Positions 1 through 7,547 of a stretch of DNA of 64,000 nt are shown piece by piece. This DNA comes from Pseudaminobacter sp040049255. GTDB taxonomy: Bacteria; Pseudomonadota; Alphaproteobacteria; Rhizobiales; Rhizobiaceae. The stretch is taken from contig NZ_JBDZDR010000003.1 in the NCBI RefSeq assembly GCF_040049255.1, positions 310,001-374,000 of the forward strand, read 5' to 3'. The first letter of the stretch is position 1. Each line of letters starts with the position of its first letter. The notes below the pieces were generated by a model. It saw only the letters and a program-made list of their open reading frames with translations, was not told the origin of the DNA and ran no database searches. Both the position numbers and the translations under genes were made by a program.

Positions 1-69
1 GACATTGGCCGGAATGGGGAAGGCAAGCGGCTTCGCCTCGGCCGTGTTGAGGGCTGCTGCGGTGTTCAT
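1..69 (-). CDS. 5' end of an unidentified gene, cut by the window edge
   Basis: An ATG at 69-67 on the minus strand opens a reading frame that runs without a stop to the first base of the window, giving 23 codons (it begins MNTAAALNTAEAKPLAF). This is too short to identify. It is divergent from hyuA and shares the 208-bp intergenic region with it, so it may belong to the same catabolic locus. The start has not been confirmed by a strong ribosome binding site. Confidence 0.5.
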   Translation of the reverse strand, partial: MNTAAALNTAEAKPLAFPIPANV

Positions 70-188
70 GAAAAATCCGGACCTTTCGCCAAAGCGGCGC
101 AAACTCGGCGTTTGCGAAGCCGGACTGCATCGTCCCGCGCGCTGCCGCAAATCCCGAAAACGGTAACTCTGTGTGCCCAATTTACTAG

Positions 189-215
189 TATGCAAACGAT
201 ATTGACGTCAATATC
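189..215. promoter_or_regulatory. 18-bp perfect palindrome upstream of hyuA with adjacent ATGCAAACGAT motif
   Basis: GATATTGACGTCAATATC at 198-215 is a perfect 18-bp palindrome, 63 bp before the preferred hyuA start. Directly upstream and overlapping by three bases, TATGCAAACGAT (189-200) resembles CATACAAACGAT in front of the divergent oxidoreductase operon near 11.2 kb. The palindrome has the size and symmetry of a MarR-type operator, and a MarR gene lies in the same locus (4384-4839). That link is an inference. Confidence 0.55.
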
Positions 216-277
216 CGGGCGTGGAACAGCTTTCCAAACTGCTTCCGATCCTTGGTCCTGCGTTTCGGGTTTCGAAC

Positions 278-2347
278 ATGGCTGAGAATTATCAGGCAAG
301 TGCAGGAAATGTGGTGGCCGGCGTCGATGTCGGCGGCACCTTCACCGACCTGATCATGATCGACGTAGCCGCGGGCAGGGTGCGCATCGCCAAGACCCCC
401 ACCACCGCGGAAAACCAGGCCTTCGGCGTGGTCGCCGCCCTTGCCGAGACCGGCTTTCCGGTCGCCGACATCGATCTCATCGTGCACGGCACCACCACCA
501 CCACCAACGCGGTGCTGGAGCGCCGGCTGGCCAAGACCGGCATGATCACCACGCGCGGCTTTCGCGATGTCATCGAGCTCGGCCGCCGCACGCGGCCGCA
601 GGCCTATGGCATGACCGGGGTGTTCGTGCCGGTCATTTCGCGCGACCTCAGGCTGGAGGTGTCCGAGCGCATGGAAGCCTCGGGCGCGGTGCGCGTGCCG
701 CTCGACGAAGCGGAGATGCGCGCAGCGGTGCGCCAGCTTCTGGAAGCCGGCTGCGAGTCGCTGGTCATTCATTTCCTGCATTCCTACGCCAACCCCGCGC
801 ACGAATTACGCGCCGTCGAGATCGCGCGAAAACTTTGGCCGAATGACTACATCACCGCCGGCCACACGCTCCTGTCGGAAGCGCGCGAATTCGAACGCGG
901 GGTCACGGCTGCCGTCAACGCCTCGGTGCAGCCGATCCTCGAGCGCTATGTCGAGCGGCTGCGACGCGAGCTCGGCGAGCGCGGCTACGCCCGCGACTTC
1001 CTCATCATGAACGGCAATGGCGGCATGATCTCGGCCCGCAATGTCACACGTGAATCGGCCAAGACGGTCATGTCCGGCCCGGCGTCGGGCGTCATCGCCG
1101 CCGCCTATACGGGCAGGCGCGCCGGCTACGAAAACCTCGTCACCTACGACATGGGCGGCACCTCAACCGACGTCGCGCTGATCCGCAATGCGGAGCCTGC
1201 GGTCTCCAACGAGATCGAGATCGAATACGCCATGCCCATCCATGTGCCGATGGTGGCCGTGCACACTGTGGGCGCGGGCGGCGGCTCGATTGCGCGCGTC
1301 GACGCCTCCGGCCTTATCCAGGTTGGCCCTGCAAGCGCGGGCGCCGACCCCGGCCCGATCTGCTACGGCCGCGGCGGCACCGAGCCCACGCTCACCGACG
1401 CCAACCTGGTGCTCGGCCGCCTCGACCCCAAGCGACTGCTTTCGGTCGACCACCCGGTCACGCCCGAGCATGTGCAAAAGATCTTTGCGGAAAAAATCGG
1501 CCGCGCCACCGGGCTCGACGGCGTGGCGGCCGCCGGTGCGGTCTTAAAGCTCGGCAACCTCAAGATGGCCGGCGCGATCCGCATGGTCTCCATCGCGCGC
1601 GGCCACGACCCGCGCGACTTCGCGCTGTTCGCCTTCGGCGGCGCGGGGCCGCTGCATGCCTCGGCGCTGGCGCGAGAACTCGGCCTGCCGAAGGTGGTGG
1701 TGCCGGCGCGGCCCGGCATCACCAATGCGCTGGGCTGCGTCGTCGCCGACCTGCGCCACGACTTCGTCAACACGGTCAACCAGCCGGTGGCGAGCCTCGA
1801 CGAGCGGCTCATCGCGGAAATCCTTGCCGTGCAGCGCGCCGAGGGCGAGGCGCTGATCGCGGGGGAGGCGGTCAGGCCGCAATCGATCCGTGTCACCCAT
1901 TCGGCCGACATGCAGTTCGTCGGGCAGACGCATATACTCAACGTGCCGCTGCCCTCCGGCGCGGTCACGCGGGCCGAACTGCAGGCTTTGTTCGAAAAGG
2001 CCTATTTCGCCCGCTTCAAGGTCGAGCTGCCGGAAATCCGCGCCAATCTGGTCAACCTCAACACCTCGGTCACCGGCGTGCGGGCGGCGGTCGATCTTTC
2101 CGGCCTGATCGACCCGGCTGGCCGGGCGGCGACGCTTGCAGGGGCGCTGCGCGAGGTTCGCCCCGTGTGGTTCGACGGCCGCTGGCGCGACACGCCAGTT
2201 TATGCCCGCGAAAGATTGCCGCTTGATGCGGTGCTCGAGGGCCCGGCGATCCTCGAACAGATGGACGCCACCACCGTGCTGGAGCCCGGCGACCGCGCGC
2301 GCGGCGACGCGGACGGGAATATCGTGATTGAGGTGGGCTCGTCATGA
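278..2347 (+). CDS. hyuA: Hydantoinase/oxoprolinase family protein, subunit A (HyuA-like)
   Basis: This is about 689 aa from the ATG at 278; a GTG at 221 would add 19 residues that lack family character. The N-terminus carries the ATPase phosphate-binding motif VDVGGTFTDLI, and the second actin-like lobe shows DMGGTSTDVAL near residue 290. A GGAGPLHA segment follows near residue 460. These are the Hydant_A_N and Hydantoinase_A domains of ATP-dependent cyclic-amide hydrolases (N-methylhydantoinase, 5-oxoprolinase). HyuB follows 289 bp downstream on the same strand, and the two normally form a complex. Given the neighbours, the substrate could be the lactam made from 6-hydroxynicotinate by ring reduction. 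That is inference; 5-oxoproline or a hydantoin remains possible. Confidence 0.9.
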   Translation: MAENYQASAGNVVAGVDVGGTFTDLIMIDVAAGRVRIAKTPTTAENQAFGVVAALAETGFPVADIDLIVHGTTTTTNAVLERRLAKTGMITTRGFRDVIELGRRTRPQAYGMTGVFVPVISRDLRLEVSERMEASGAVRVPLDEAEMRAAVRQLLEAGCESLVIHFLHSYANPAHELRAVEIARKLWPNDYITAGHTLLSEAREFERGVTAAVNASVQPILERYVERLRRELGERGYARDFLIMNGNGGMISARNVTRESAKTVMSGPASGVIAAAYTGRRAGYENLVTYDMGGTSTDVALIRNAEPAVSNEIEIEYAMPIHVPMVAVHTVGAGGGSIARVDASGLIQVGPASAGADPGPICYGRGGTEPTLTDANLVLGRLDPKRLLSVDHPVTPEHVQKIFAEKIGRATGLDGVAAAGAVLKLGNLKMAGAIRMVSIARGHDPRDFALFAFGGAGPLHASALARELGLPKVVVPARPGITNALGCVVADLRHDFVNTVNQPVASLDERLIAEILAVQRAEGEALIAGEAVRPQSIRVTHSADMQFVGQTHILNVPLPSGAVTRAELQALFEKAYFARFKVELPEIRANLVNLNTSVTGVRAAVDLSGLIDPAGRAATLAGALREVRPVWFDGRWRDTPVYARERLPLDAVLEGPAILEQMDATTVLEPGDRARGDADGNIVIEVGSS

Positions 2348-2385
2348 AGAGCTGCATCGGCTGGACATTCGTAAACGGCTTTGAC

Positions 2386-2600
2386 TTCACCGAGTCCGAG
2401 GCATGGATTCCCGACGCTTTCCGCTCCCTGCAGTCGCTCACGAGGTCGGGAATGACGGATTCCGTTTTGCGCCTCGGCAAATCCCTCCGGTTGGAGATTG
2501 GCGAGGCGGGACATGAAGTCCGTCATTCTCGACCTCGGAGCGAGTGCGAAGCGCGAGCGGAGAGTGTCGGGAATCCATGCCTCGGACTCGATGAAGCCAG
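2386..2600. repeat. Long inverted repeat (about 77-bp arms) between hyuA and hyuB
   Basis: The left arm (about 2386-2461) and right arm (about 2519-2597) are imperfect reverse complements. Both share GAGTCCGAGGCATGGATTCC and a distal GAGGTCG(G/A)GAATGACGGA block, and are separated by about 57 bp. The arrangement is that of a miniature palindromic intergenic element of the rhizobial (RIME-like) kind. Open reading frames that cross it have no recognisable product. The element fills most of the 289-bp gap inside an otherwise tight gene pair, so transcription into hyuB must cross a large RNA hairpin. Confidence 0.75.
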
Positions 2601-2636
2601 AGCGGGCGGAAAATATTGTCTGGGGGCCAAGCCAAA

Positions 2637-4460
2637 ATGACCTCCCTCGATGCCATCACCCTCTCCGTCATCCAGGCAGCACTCCAGCAGGCCTGCGACG
2701 AGATGGACCTGACCTTCTCCCGCGCCGCGTTCTCGCCCGTCATCGCCGAGGCCAACGACCGCTCCGACGGCATCTATTCCGCCGAGGACGGCTCGCTGAT
2801 TGCGCAGGGAAGCCAGGGCCTGCCGGTGTTCGTGGGCGTCATGCAATATTCCACCCGCACCATCATCGAGATGATCCGCGACGGCCGCTGCGCGCCCCCG
2901 CAGGAAGGCGACATCTACATCGTCAACGATCCCTATCTCGGCGGCACGCACCTCATGGACGTGCGCTTCGCCATGCCGGTGTGGCGCGGCGGACAGATAT
3001 TCTGCTGGCTGTCCAACACCGGCCACTGGCCAGACATCGGCGGCGCGGTGCCGGGCGGCTTTTCGGCCTCGGCCACGTCGGTCGAGCAGGAGGGCCTGCG
3101 CCTGCCGCCGGTAAAACTGTTCAAGCGCGGCGTGATGGACCCCGAGATCTACGCCATCATCTGCTCCAACATTCGCGTGGCCGACCAGCGCATCGGCGAT
3201 ATCAAGGCGCAGGCCGCCGCCCTCATGGTCGGGCGCGACCGGCTCGTGGAAATCTTGGACCGTTACGGAGACGAAACCGTTGTCGCGGCAATCGCCGAGC
3301 TGCGCCGCCGCGCCGCCGAGCAGATGCGCGCGCACATCGCGCCGATCCCGGATGGTGTTTATCGCGCAAAAGCGTTCGTCGATTCCGACGGGGTGGTGGA
3401 CCGGCCGCTCACCATCGCGCTCGCGGTCGAAAAGCGGGGCGACACGCTCACCTTCGACTTTGCCGGCTCCAGCCCGCCATGTGCGGGGCCCATGAACAGC
3501 GTGCTCGCCACCACGCTGTCGTCGGTCTATCTCGCCATGCGCCACATATTCCCCGACGTGCCGATCAGCGCCGGGGCCTTCGAACCGCTGGTGGTGAAGC
3601 GGCCGGAAGGCACGTTCCTCGACGCCCGCTACCCGCGCCCCGTCTCGGGCTGCGCGGCCGAGGTGTCGCAGCGCATCGCCGAGGCCGTCTTCGCCGCCAT
3701 GGTGCAGGCGCTGCCCGATCGCGTCACCGCGGCGCCCGCCGGCTCCAGCGGCAACTTTGCGCTTGGCGGGCACGATCCGGCGCGCGGCCGCGACTACGTC
3801 ATGTACCAGATCTCCGGCGGCGGCTATGGCGGCAATTTCTGGCACGACGGCCTGTCCAATGGCTGCTCCACCATCGGCATCTCGAAATCGCCGCCGGTGG
3901 AGATCATGGAACAGGCCTATCCGGTGCTCTACCGGCACTATGCGCTGCGCGAGGGCTCCGGCGGCGCGGGCCAGCATCGCGGCGGCTTCGGGCTCGCCTA
4001 CGAAGTGGAGCTTCTGCGCGGCGAGGCGCGCGCTTCCTTCGTCATGGACCACGGGCGAACCGGTCCGCAGGGCGCGCGCGGCGGCAGCGACGGCGCGGTC
4101 AACGAGGTCACCGTGTTCCGGGACGGCGCGGCCCACGTGCCGCCGCATCTCTCCAAGGAGCAGGACATTTTTCTCCGGGCCGGCGACCGCGTGCGCGTCG
4201 GCACGCCGGGCGGCGGCGGCTATGGCAACCCGCTGCGCCGCGAGCCCGAACTGGTGCTGCGCGACGTGCGGCTGGGCTATTACACGCCGGCGCAAGCGGC
4301 CGAACTGTTCGGGGTTGTGCTAGATGCGTGCGGCGCCGGCATTGATCGCGAGGCGACGCAAGCGAGGAGGATAGCCGCGCGCTTCATCCCAGCTTGCCCA
4401 GAAGCCGCATCAGCGTCGCCGCTTCCTTCCGCGTCAGCGGCGCCAGCGTTTCGGCGGTGA
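2637..4460 (+). CDS. hyuB: Hydantoinase/oxoprolinase family protein, subunit B (HyuB-like)
   Basis: This is 607 aa from the ATG at 2637, which has a purine-rich GGGGG element about 10 nt upstream. An in-frame TTG at 2616 is a poorer start. It is a Hydantoinase_B family protein throughout, from the N-terminal region with SRAAFSPVIAEANDRSDG to the glycine-rich C-terminal segment GTPGGGGYGNPLRR. It is the catalytic partner expected for HyuA in ATP-dependent opening of a cyclic amide. The last 77 bp overlap the 3' end of the convergent MarR gene, so the two transcripts are antisense there. The C-terminal 30 residues are low-complexity Ala/Ser/Pro and probably dispensable. Confidence 0.9.
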   Translation: MTSLDAITLSVIQAALQQACDEMDLTFSRAAFSPVIAEANDRSDGIYSAEDGSLIAQGSQGLPVFVGVMQYSTRTIIEMIRDGRCAPPQEGDIYIVNDPYLGGTHLMDVRFAMPVWRGGQIFCWLSNTGHWPDIGGAVPGGFSASATSVEQEGLRLPPVKLFKRGVMDPEIYAIICSNIRVADQRIGDIKAQAAALMVGRDRLVEILDRYGDETVVAAIAELRRRAAEQMRAHIAPIPDGVYRAKAFVDSDGVVDRPLTIALAVEKRGDTLTFDFAGSSPPCAGPMNSVLATTLSSVYLAMRHIFPDVPISAGAFEPLVVKRPEGTFLDARYPRPVSGCAAEVSQRIAEAVFAAMVQALPDRVTAAPAGSSGNFALGGHDPARGRDYVMYQISGGGYGGNFWHDGLSNGCSTIGISKSPPVEIMEQAYPVLYRHYALREGSGGAGQHRGGFGLAYEVELLRGEARASFVMDHGRTGPQGARGGSDGAVNEVTVFRDGAAHVPPHLSKEQDIFLRAGDRVRVGTPGGGGYGNPLRREPELVLRDVRLGYYTPAQAAELFGVVLDACGAGIDREATQARRIAARFIPACPEAASASPLPSASAAPAFRR

Positions 4461-4839
4461 TCTGCCGGGCCAGCGGGATCAGCCTCTCCACCGCCGCGCG
4501 GCCTTCCGCCGTCAGGCTCACCAGGAGCCGGCGCTTGTCTGCCTCGTGCGGGGCAAGCTCCACCAGTCCGCGCGCCCGCAGCCGGTCGATCACGCCCTTC
4601 ACGGTCGCCGCATCCATGGCGATGAGGCTGCCGAGCTGGTTCTGCGAAGTGGCGCCGGTCTCATGCAGCTTCGCCAAAGCCGCGAATTGCGGCGGCGTCA
4701 GGTCGGCGATGTGCGCGGCGAAGATTGCGACATGGCGCTGGTGCGCGCGCCGCAGCACGAAGCCGATCTGGTCCTGCAGGCGGTATTCTGGTAGCTCCCC
4801 GGCATCGGCAAGTTTTGCGAGATCATCTTCGCCGGTCAT
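4384..4839 (-). CDS. MarR-family transcriptional regulator
   Basis: This is a 151-aa protein with the MarR winged-helix fold. A helical N-terminus (residues 15-45) precedes the recognition region LGSLIAMDAATVKGVIDRL (about 70-88). The wing HEADKRRLLVSLTAEGR follows, ending in a conserved D-K-R-R-wing motif. The ATG overlaps the stop of the UPF0280 gene (ATGA), so it is the last gene of the minus-strand operon and probably controls the locus. Candidate operators are the palindrome at 198-215 and the region upstream of 11173. MarR proteins usually release DNA on binding an aromatic ligand, so nicotinate or a hydroxylated derivative is a plausible effector (inference). Confidence 0.9.
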   Translation of the reverse strand: MTGEDDLAKLADAGELPEYRLQDQIGFVLRRAHQRHVAIFAAHIADLTPPQFAALAKLHETGATSQNQLGSLIAMDAATVKGVIDRLRARGLVELAPHEADKRRLLVSLTAEGRAAVERLIPLARQITAETLAPLTRKEAATLMRLLGKLG

Positions 4840-5750
4840 GCGCTGGCTCCGATGCTGGGCCGCCCGTCGATAGCGGTGCAGAGAGGCGGAAAGGCGCCCG
4901 CTTCGGCTGGCTCGAACGCCGGCTCGCCGCGGATCCGCGACTGGCCGGCGAGGAACAGCGCAGCCGCCACGATCAGCCCCTCGCGACGAAATTCTTCGGC
5001 GAGCAGAATCCCGGCGTTCAGCGCCTGTCCGACCTCGGCCGACGACAGCGGCCCCACCGCGCGGGTCACGGGGCGCTCGCCGAGGTCGCTGTCGGGAGCA
5101 AGATCGCGGGCCGGCACGCGCGTGATGCCCGGATGGCCGGGGAGGTCGACGGCATTGGCGATCAGCGTGGCAGCGGCGTCGGCCTGCGTGGCTGTCGCTG
5201 CCAGCACCGTCACCGCATCGGCGATGCCGAGCGAAAACGAGCGCCCGCGCCAGCCGGAAGTAGCGATGCCGCCCACGCCGTCGCCTGCGCGCACCGCCAG
5301 CCGGTCGGCAAGGCCGTGGCCGGTGCCGCCCACCGCCGCGGAAATGGTCTCGCCGGGCGCGAGATGAAGCGCGATGTCGCCGCCATTGTTGACATAGGCC
5401 TTTTGCAAGCTGCGGCCGGCAAGCATGGCGGCGAGGATTTCGTCGGCCACCGCGCCCGCCACCGCTGCCATGGGCGTGATGAAAAGGGCCGACAGCGGCG
5501 CCACCGCCGCCTCCATGCGCCGCGCCACCGGCCCGGCAAAGCCGCGCGGCTCAGGCCCCGCCCGTCGTCGCAGTTCGGCAAGCTCGGAAACCAGTTCCGG
5601 CAGCACGGTCCGAAAACGTTCCACCGCCTGAGCATAGGCCGTGCGCATTTCGTGCGCTTCGCCGAACGCCTCGACGATCAGGTCGATGGGGCCATGGTTG
5701 AGGTGCAGCCGCCTTCCGTCCGGCAGCCACGTGGCCTGCGGCCCGGTCAT
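4836..5750 (-). CDS. UPF0280 family protein (ApbE-like)
   Basis: This is 304 aa from the ATG at 5750, which overlaps the stop of the reductase gene (ATGA). That overlap argues against the longer in-frame extension upstream. The protein shows the two family signatures, VNNGGDIALHL (about residue 130) and GGIATSGWRGRSFSLG (about residue 165). Both resemble the flavin-binding core of ApbE FAD:protein FMN transferases. The biochemical function of UPF0280 proteins is not established. Its fixed place between the 6-hydroxynicotinate reductase-like gene and the MarR gene suggests a role in maturing or assisting that reductase, for example in flavin attachment (inference). Confidence 0.85.
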   Translation of the reverse strand: MTGPQATWLPDGRRLHLNHGPIDLIVEAFGEAHEMRTAYAQAVERFRTVLPELVSELAELRRRAGPEPRGFAGPVARRMEAAVAPLSALFITPMAAVAGAVADEILAAMLAGRSLQKAYVNNGGDIALHLAPGETISAAVGGTGHGLADRLAVRAGDGVGGIATSGWRGRSFSLGIADAVTVLAATATQADAAATLIANAVDLPGHPGITRVPARDLAPDSDLGERPVTRAVGPLSSAEVGQALNAGILLAEEFRREGLIVAAALFLAGQSRIRGEPAFEPAEAGAFPPLCTAIDGRPSIGASA

Positions 5751-7279
5751 GGTGTTCCGCTCGGCCAGCGCCGCAACTGCTGCAGCGGCGGCCATGGATT
5801 GCCGGCCGGCGCCTGCCTTCGCTCGCGCTCGTTAAAATATTCGCCGCCCTGCGCCAGCACGTCGTCCACGGTGCGGATCGCCCCGGCATAGCCGCCGAGC
5901 CGAAGATAGTCGTCGCGGCGCAGGGTGAATTCGATCGGCGCCACGAGCGCAGGTGTGGGCACATAACCGAAGGCGTTCTCCGGCACGCGGGTCACGTCGA
6001 CCATCAGCGTGATGCCGCCGCCCGGCCAGACATAGACCGGCGCGCCGCCGACAGTCACATAGGTCTGCAGCCCCTGCACCGAGCGGGTGAGATTGACCGG
6101 GTTTTCCACCACGCCGGCCCGCAAGCTGCCGCCAGCCCCGCCGACGAACAGCACCGTGCACAGGGCGGGCTCGCAATTTTCCTCGATCAGCCGCACCGAT
6201 TTTTGCAGCCGCTCGGGAAACGGCTTTTCGACCGGTCGCAGTTCCTCGTCGAGCTCGTAATAGGCGAACTGCTCCCCGGTGGTCGAAACCATCAGCAGCG
6301 ACAGCCCCGGCCGCGCGCCCTTGGCCGCGTTCCACGGGCCGAGGATAGACAGCGGGTCGGAAATCGTGGTGCCGCCCCAGCCGAGGCCCGGCTCGGAAAC
6401 CTTGAAATAGCGGCCGGGCGTCGAACGCCGCCCGATGATTTTTATGCCTGTGTCCTCCCAGCCCAGCACCTTGCCGGCCTGGTGCTCGGAAACCACGCCG
6501 GTGATGTGGTCATCCACCACCACCACCTCGTCGACCAGCCCGCGCCATTGGGTGGCGAACATACCGATGGTGGCCGAGCCGCAGCCAACGCGCATGCGGT
6601 GCTCGGTCTTGCCGTCGATGACCGGTGCCTTGCCGGCCTCGACGATCACGCTGGCGCCGCCGTCGATGGTCAGCGCCACCGGCTTCTTGTTGCAGAGATC
6701 GAGCAGCGTGGCGCAGGTGACGCGGCCTTCGGCCTTGGAGCCGCCGGTGAGATGGTGCACGCCGCCCAGCGACAGCATCTGCGAGCCATATTCGCCGGTG
6801 GTGACATGGCCCACCGCCTCGCCTTCGGCGCGCACCGTGGCGGTCTCGGGTCCGAGATGGCGGTCGGTGTCGATCTTCACCTTGACGCCGCAATAGGAAA
6901 AGATGCCCTCGGTGACGACGGTGACCAGATCGACGCCCTCGACCTCCTGGGAAACGATGAAGGGGGCGGGCTTGTAGTCGGGATAGGTGGTGCCGGCGCC
7001 GATTGCCGTGACGAACGGGCGGCCGTGGTCAATCAGTTCGCTGGTCCACGGCTCCTCGGCACCCGCGAAGGGCACGACCTCGCCGCCGGTCTTGATGCGG
7101 TGCTCGAGGATGGTGAGCGGATCGCAGCGCACGATGCGCCCGCCGAAATTGCCGTAGCGGTCGCAGGCGCCGGTGCGGCCTTCGGCGATGTAGCACATCA
7201 CCGGGCAGGCATCGCAGCGCAGCTTGTCGCCTTGGCGCTTATCGCCGGGTTCGTCCAAACGTTCGGAAGGCCCGCTCAT
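5747..7279 (-). CDS. hnr: 6-hydroxynicotinate reductase-like iron-sulfur protein
   Basis: This is 510 aa from the ATG at 7279. The N-terminus has a cysteine cluster (C22, C25, C29, C39 and C52, in CDACPVMC, GACDRYG and IVRC) able to hold a [4Fe-4S] centre. A long, largely alpha/beta region with several glycine-rich motifs follows. Proteins of this type are named after 6-hydroxynicotinate reductase (Hnr) of the nicotinate-fermenting Eubacterium barkeri. Hnr reduces 6-hydroxynicotinate to 1,4,5,6-tetrahydro-6-oxonicotinate. The gene overlaps UPF0280 by 4 bp and follows a molybdenum hydroxylase that could make its substrate. The family assignment is from memory of the sequence type, and the substrate is inferred from context. 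Confidence 0.75.
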   Translation of the reverse strand: MSGPSERLDEPGDKRQGDKLRCDACPVMCYIAEGRTGACDRYGNFGGRIVRCDPLTILEHRIKTGGEVVPFAGAEEPWTSELIDHGRPFVTAIGAGTTYPDYKPAPFIVSQEVEGVDLVTVVTEGIFSYCGVKVKIDTDRHLGPETATVRAEGEAVGHVTTGEYGSQMLSLGGVHHLTGGSKAEGRVTCATLLDLCNKKPVALTIDGGASVIVEAGKAPVIDGKTEHRMRVGCGSATIGMFATQWRGLVDEVVVVDDHITGVVSEHQAGKVLGWEDTGIKIIGRRSTPGRYFKVSEPGLGWGGTTISDPLSILGPWNAAKGARPGLSLLMVSTTGEQFAYYELDEELRPVEKPFPERLQKSVRLIEENCEPALCTVLFVGGAGGSLRAGVVENPVNLTRSVQGLQTYVTVGGAPVYVWPGGGITLMVDVTRVPENAFGYVPTPALVAPIEFTLRRDDYLRLGGYAGAIRTVDDVLAQGGEYFNERERRQAPAGNPWPPLQQLRRWPSGTP

Positions 7280-7368
7280 GGGGCCGCCCTCGCAAAGCGG
7301 AGCTCTACGTTGCTCATCTCTGTCCCGCCGGATATCGCAAAAAGGGCAGGGCAATTGCACTTGAAATC

Positions 7369-7511
7369 ACCCCCACCCCTAACCCCTCCCCACAAGGGGG
7401 AGGGGAATTTTGCTGCACGGCCGCCCGGCGCCAATCTTTGCCGTTCTTGGGAGCTATGGCGGCGAAATCGTCCCCCTCCCCCTTGTGGGGAGGGGACAGG
7501 GGTGGGGGTAT
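7369..7511. repeat. Palindromic intergenic repeat, family A copy 1
   Basis: This element of about 143 bp has inverted ends built from CCCCTCCCCACAAGGGGGAG and its near-complement CTCCCCCTTGTGGGGAGGGG. The middle segment contains TGCTGCACGGCCG and GGCGGCGAAATCGTC. A second copy lies at 34252-34395 with the same ends and a clearly related middle. Here it fills the gap between the molybdenum hydroxylase gene and the reductase gene inside one operon. Confidence 0.85.
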
Positions 7512-7547
7512 CAAAGCATCTCGAAAAAGCACCTGCCATGAAAGTGC

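Noticed and set aside
185..802. Minus-strand ORF of 205 codons over hyuA
   Set aside because: His/Arg/Ala-rich translation with no family resemblance, fully inside a well-supported gene; typical high-GC shadow frame.
2344..2640. 98-codon ORF between hyuA and hyuB
   Set aside because: It is composed of the inverted repeat arms, and its similarity to anything would come from the repeat.
2498..4345. Plus-strand ORF of 615 codons overlapping hyuB in another frame
   Set aside because: Arg-rich shadow of hyuB; the hyuB frame has clear Hydantoinase_B motifs.
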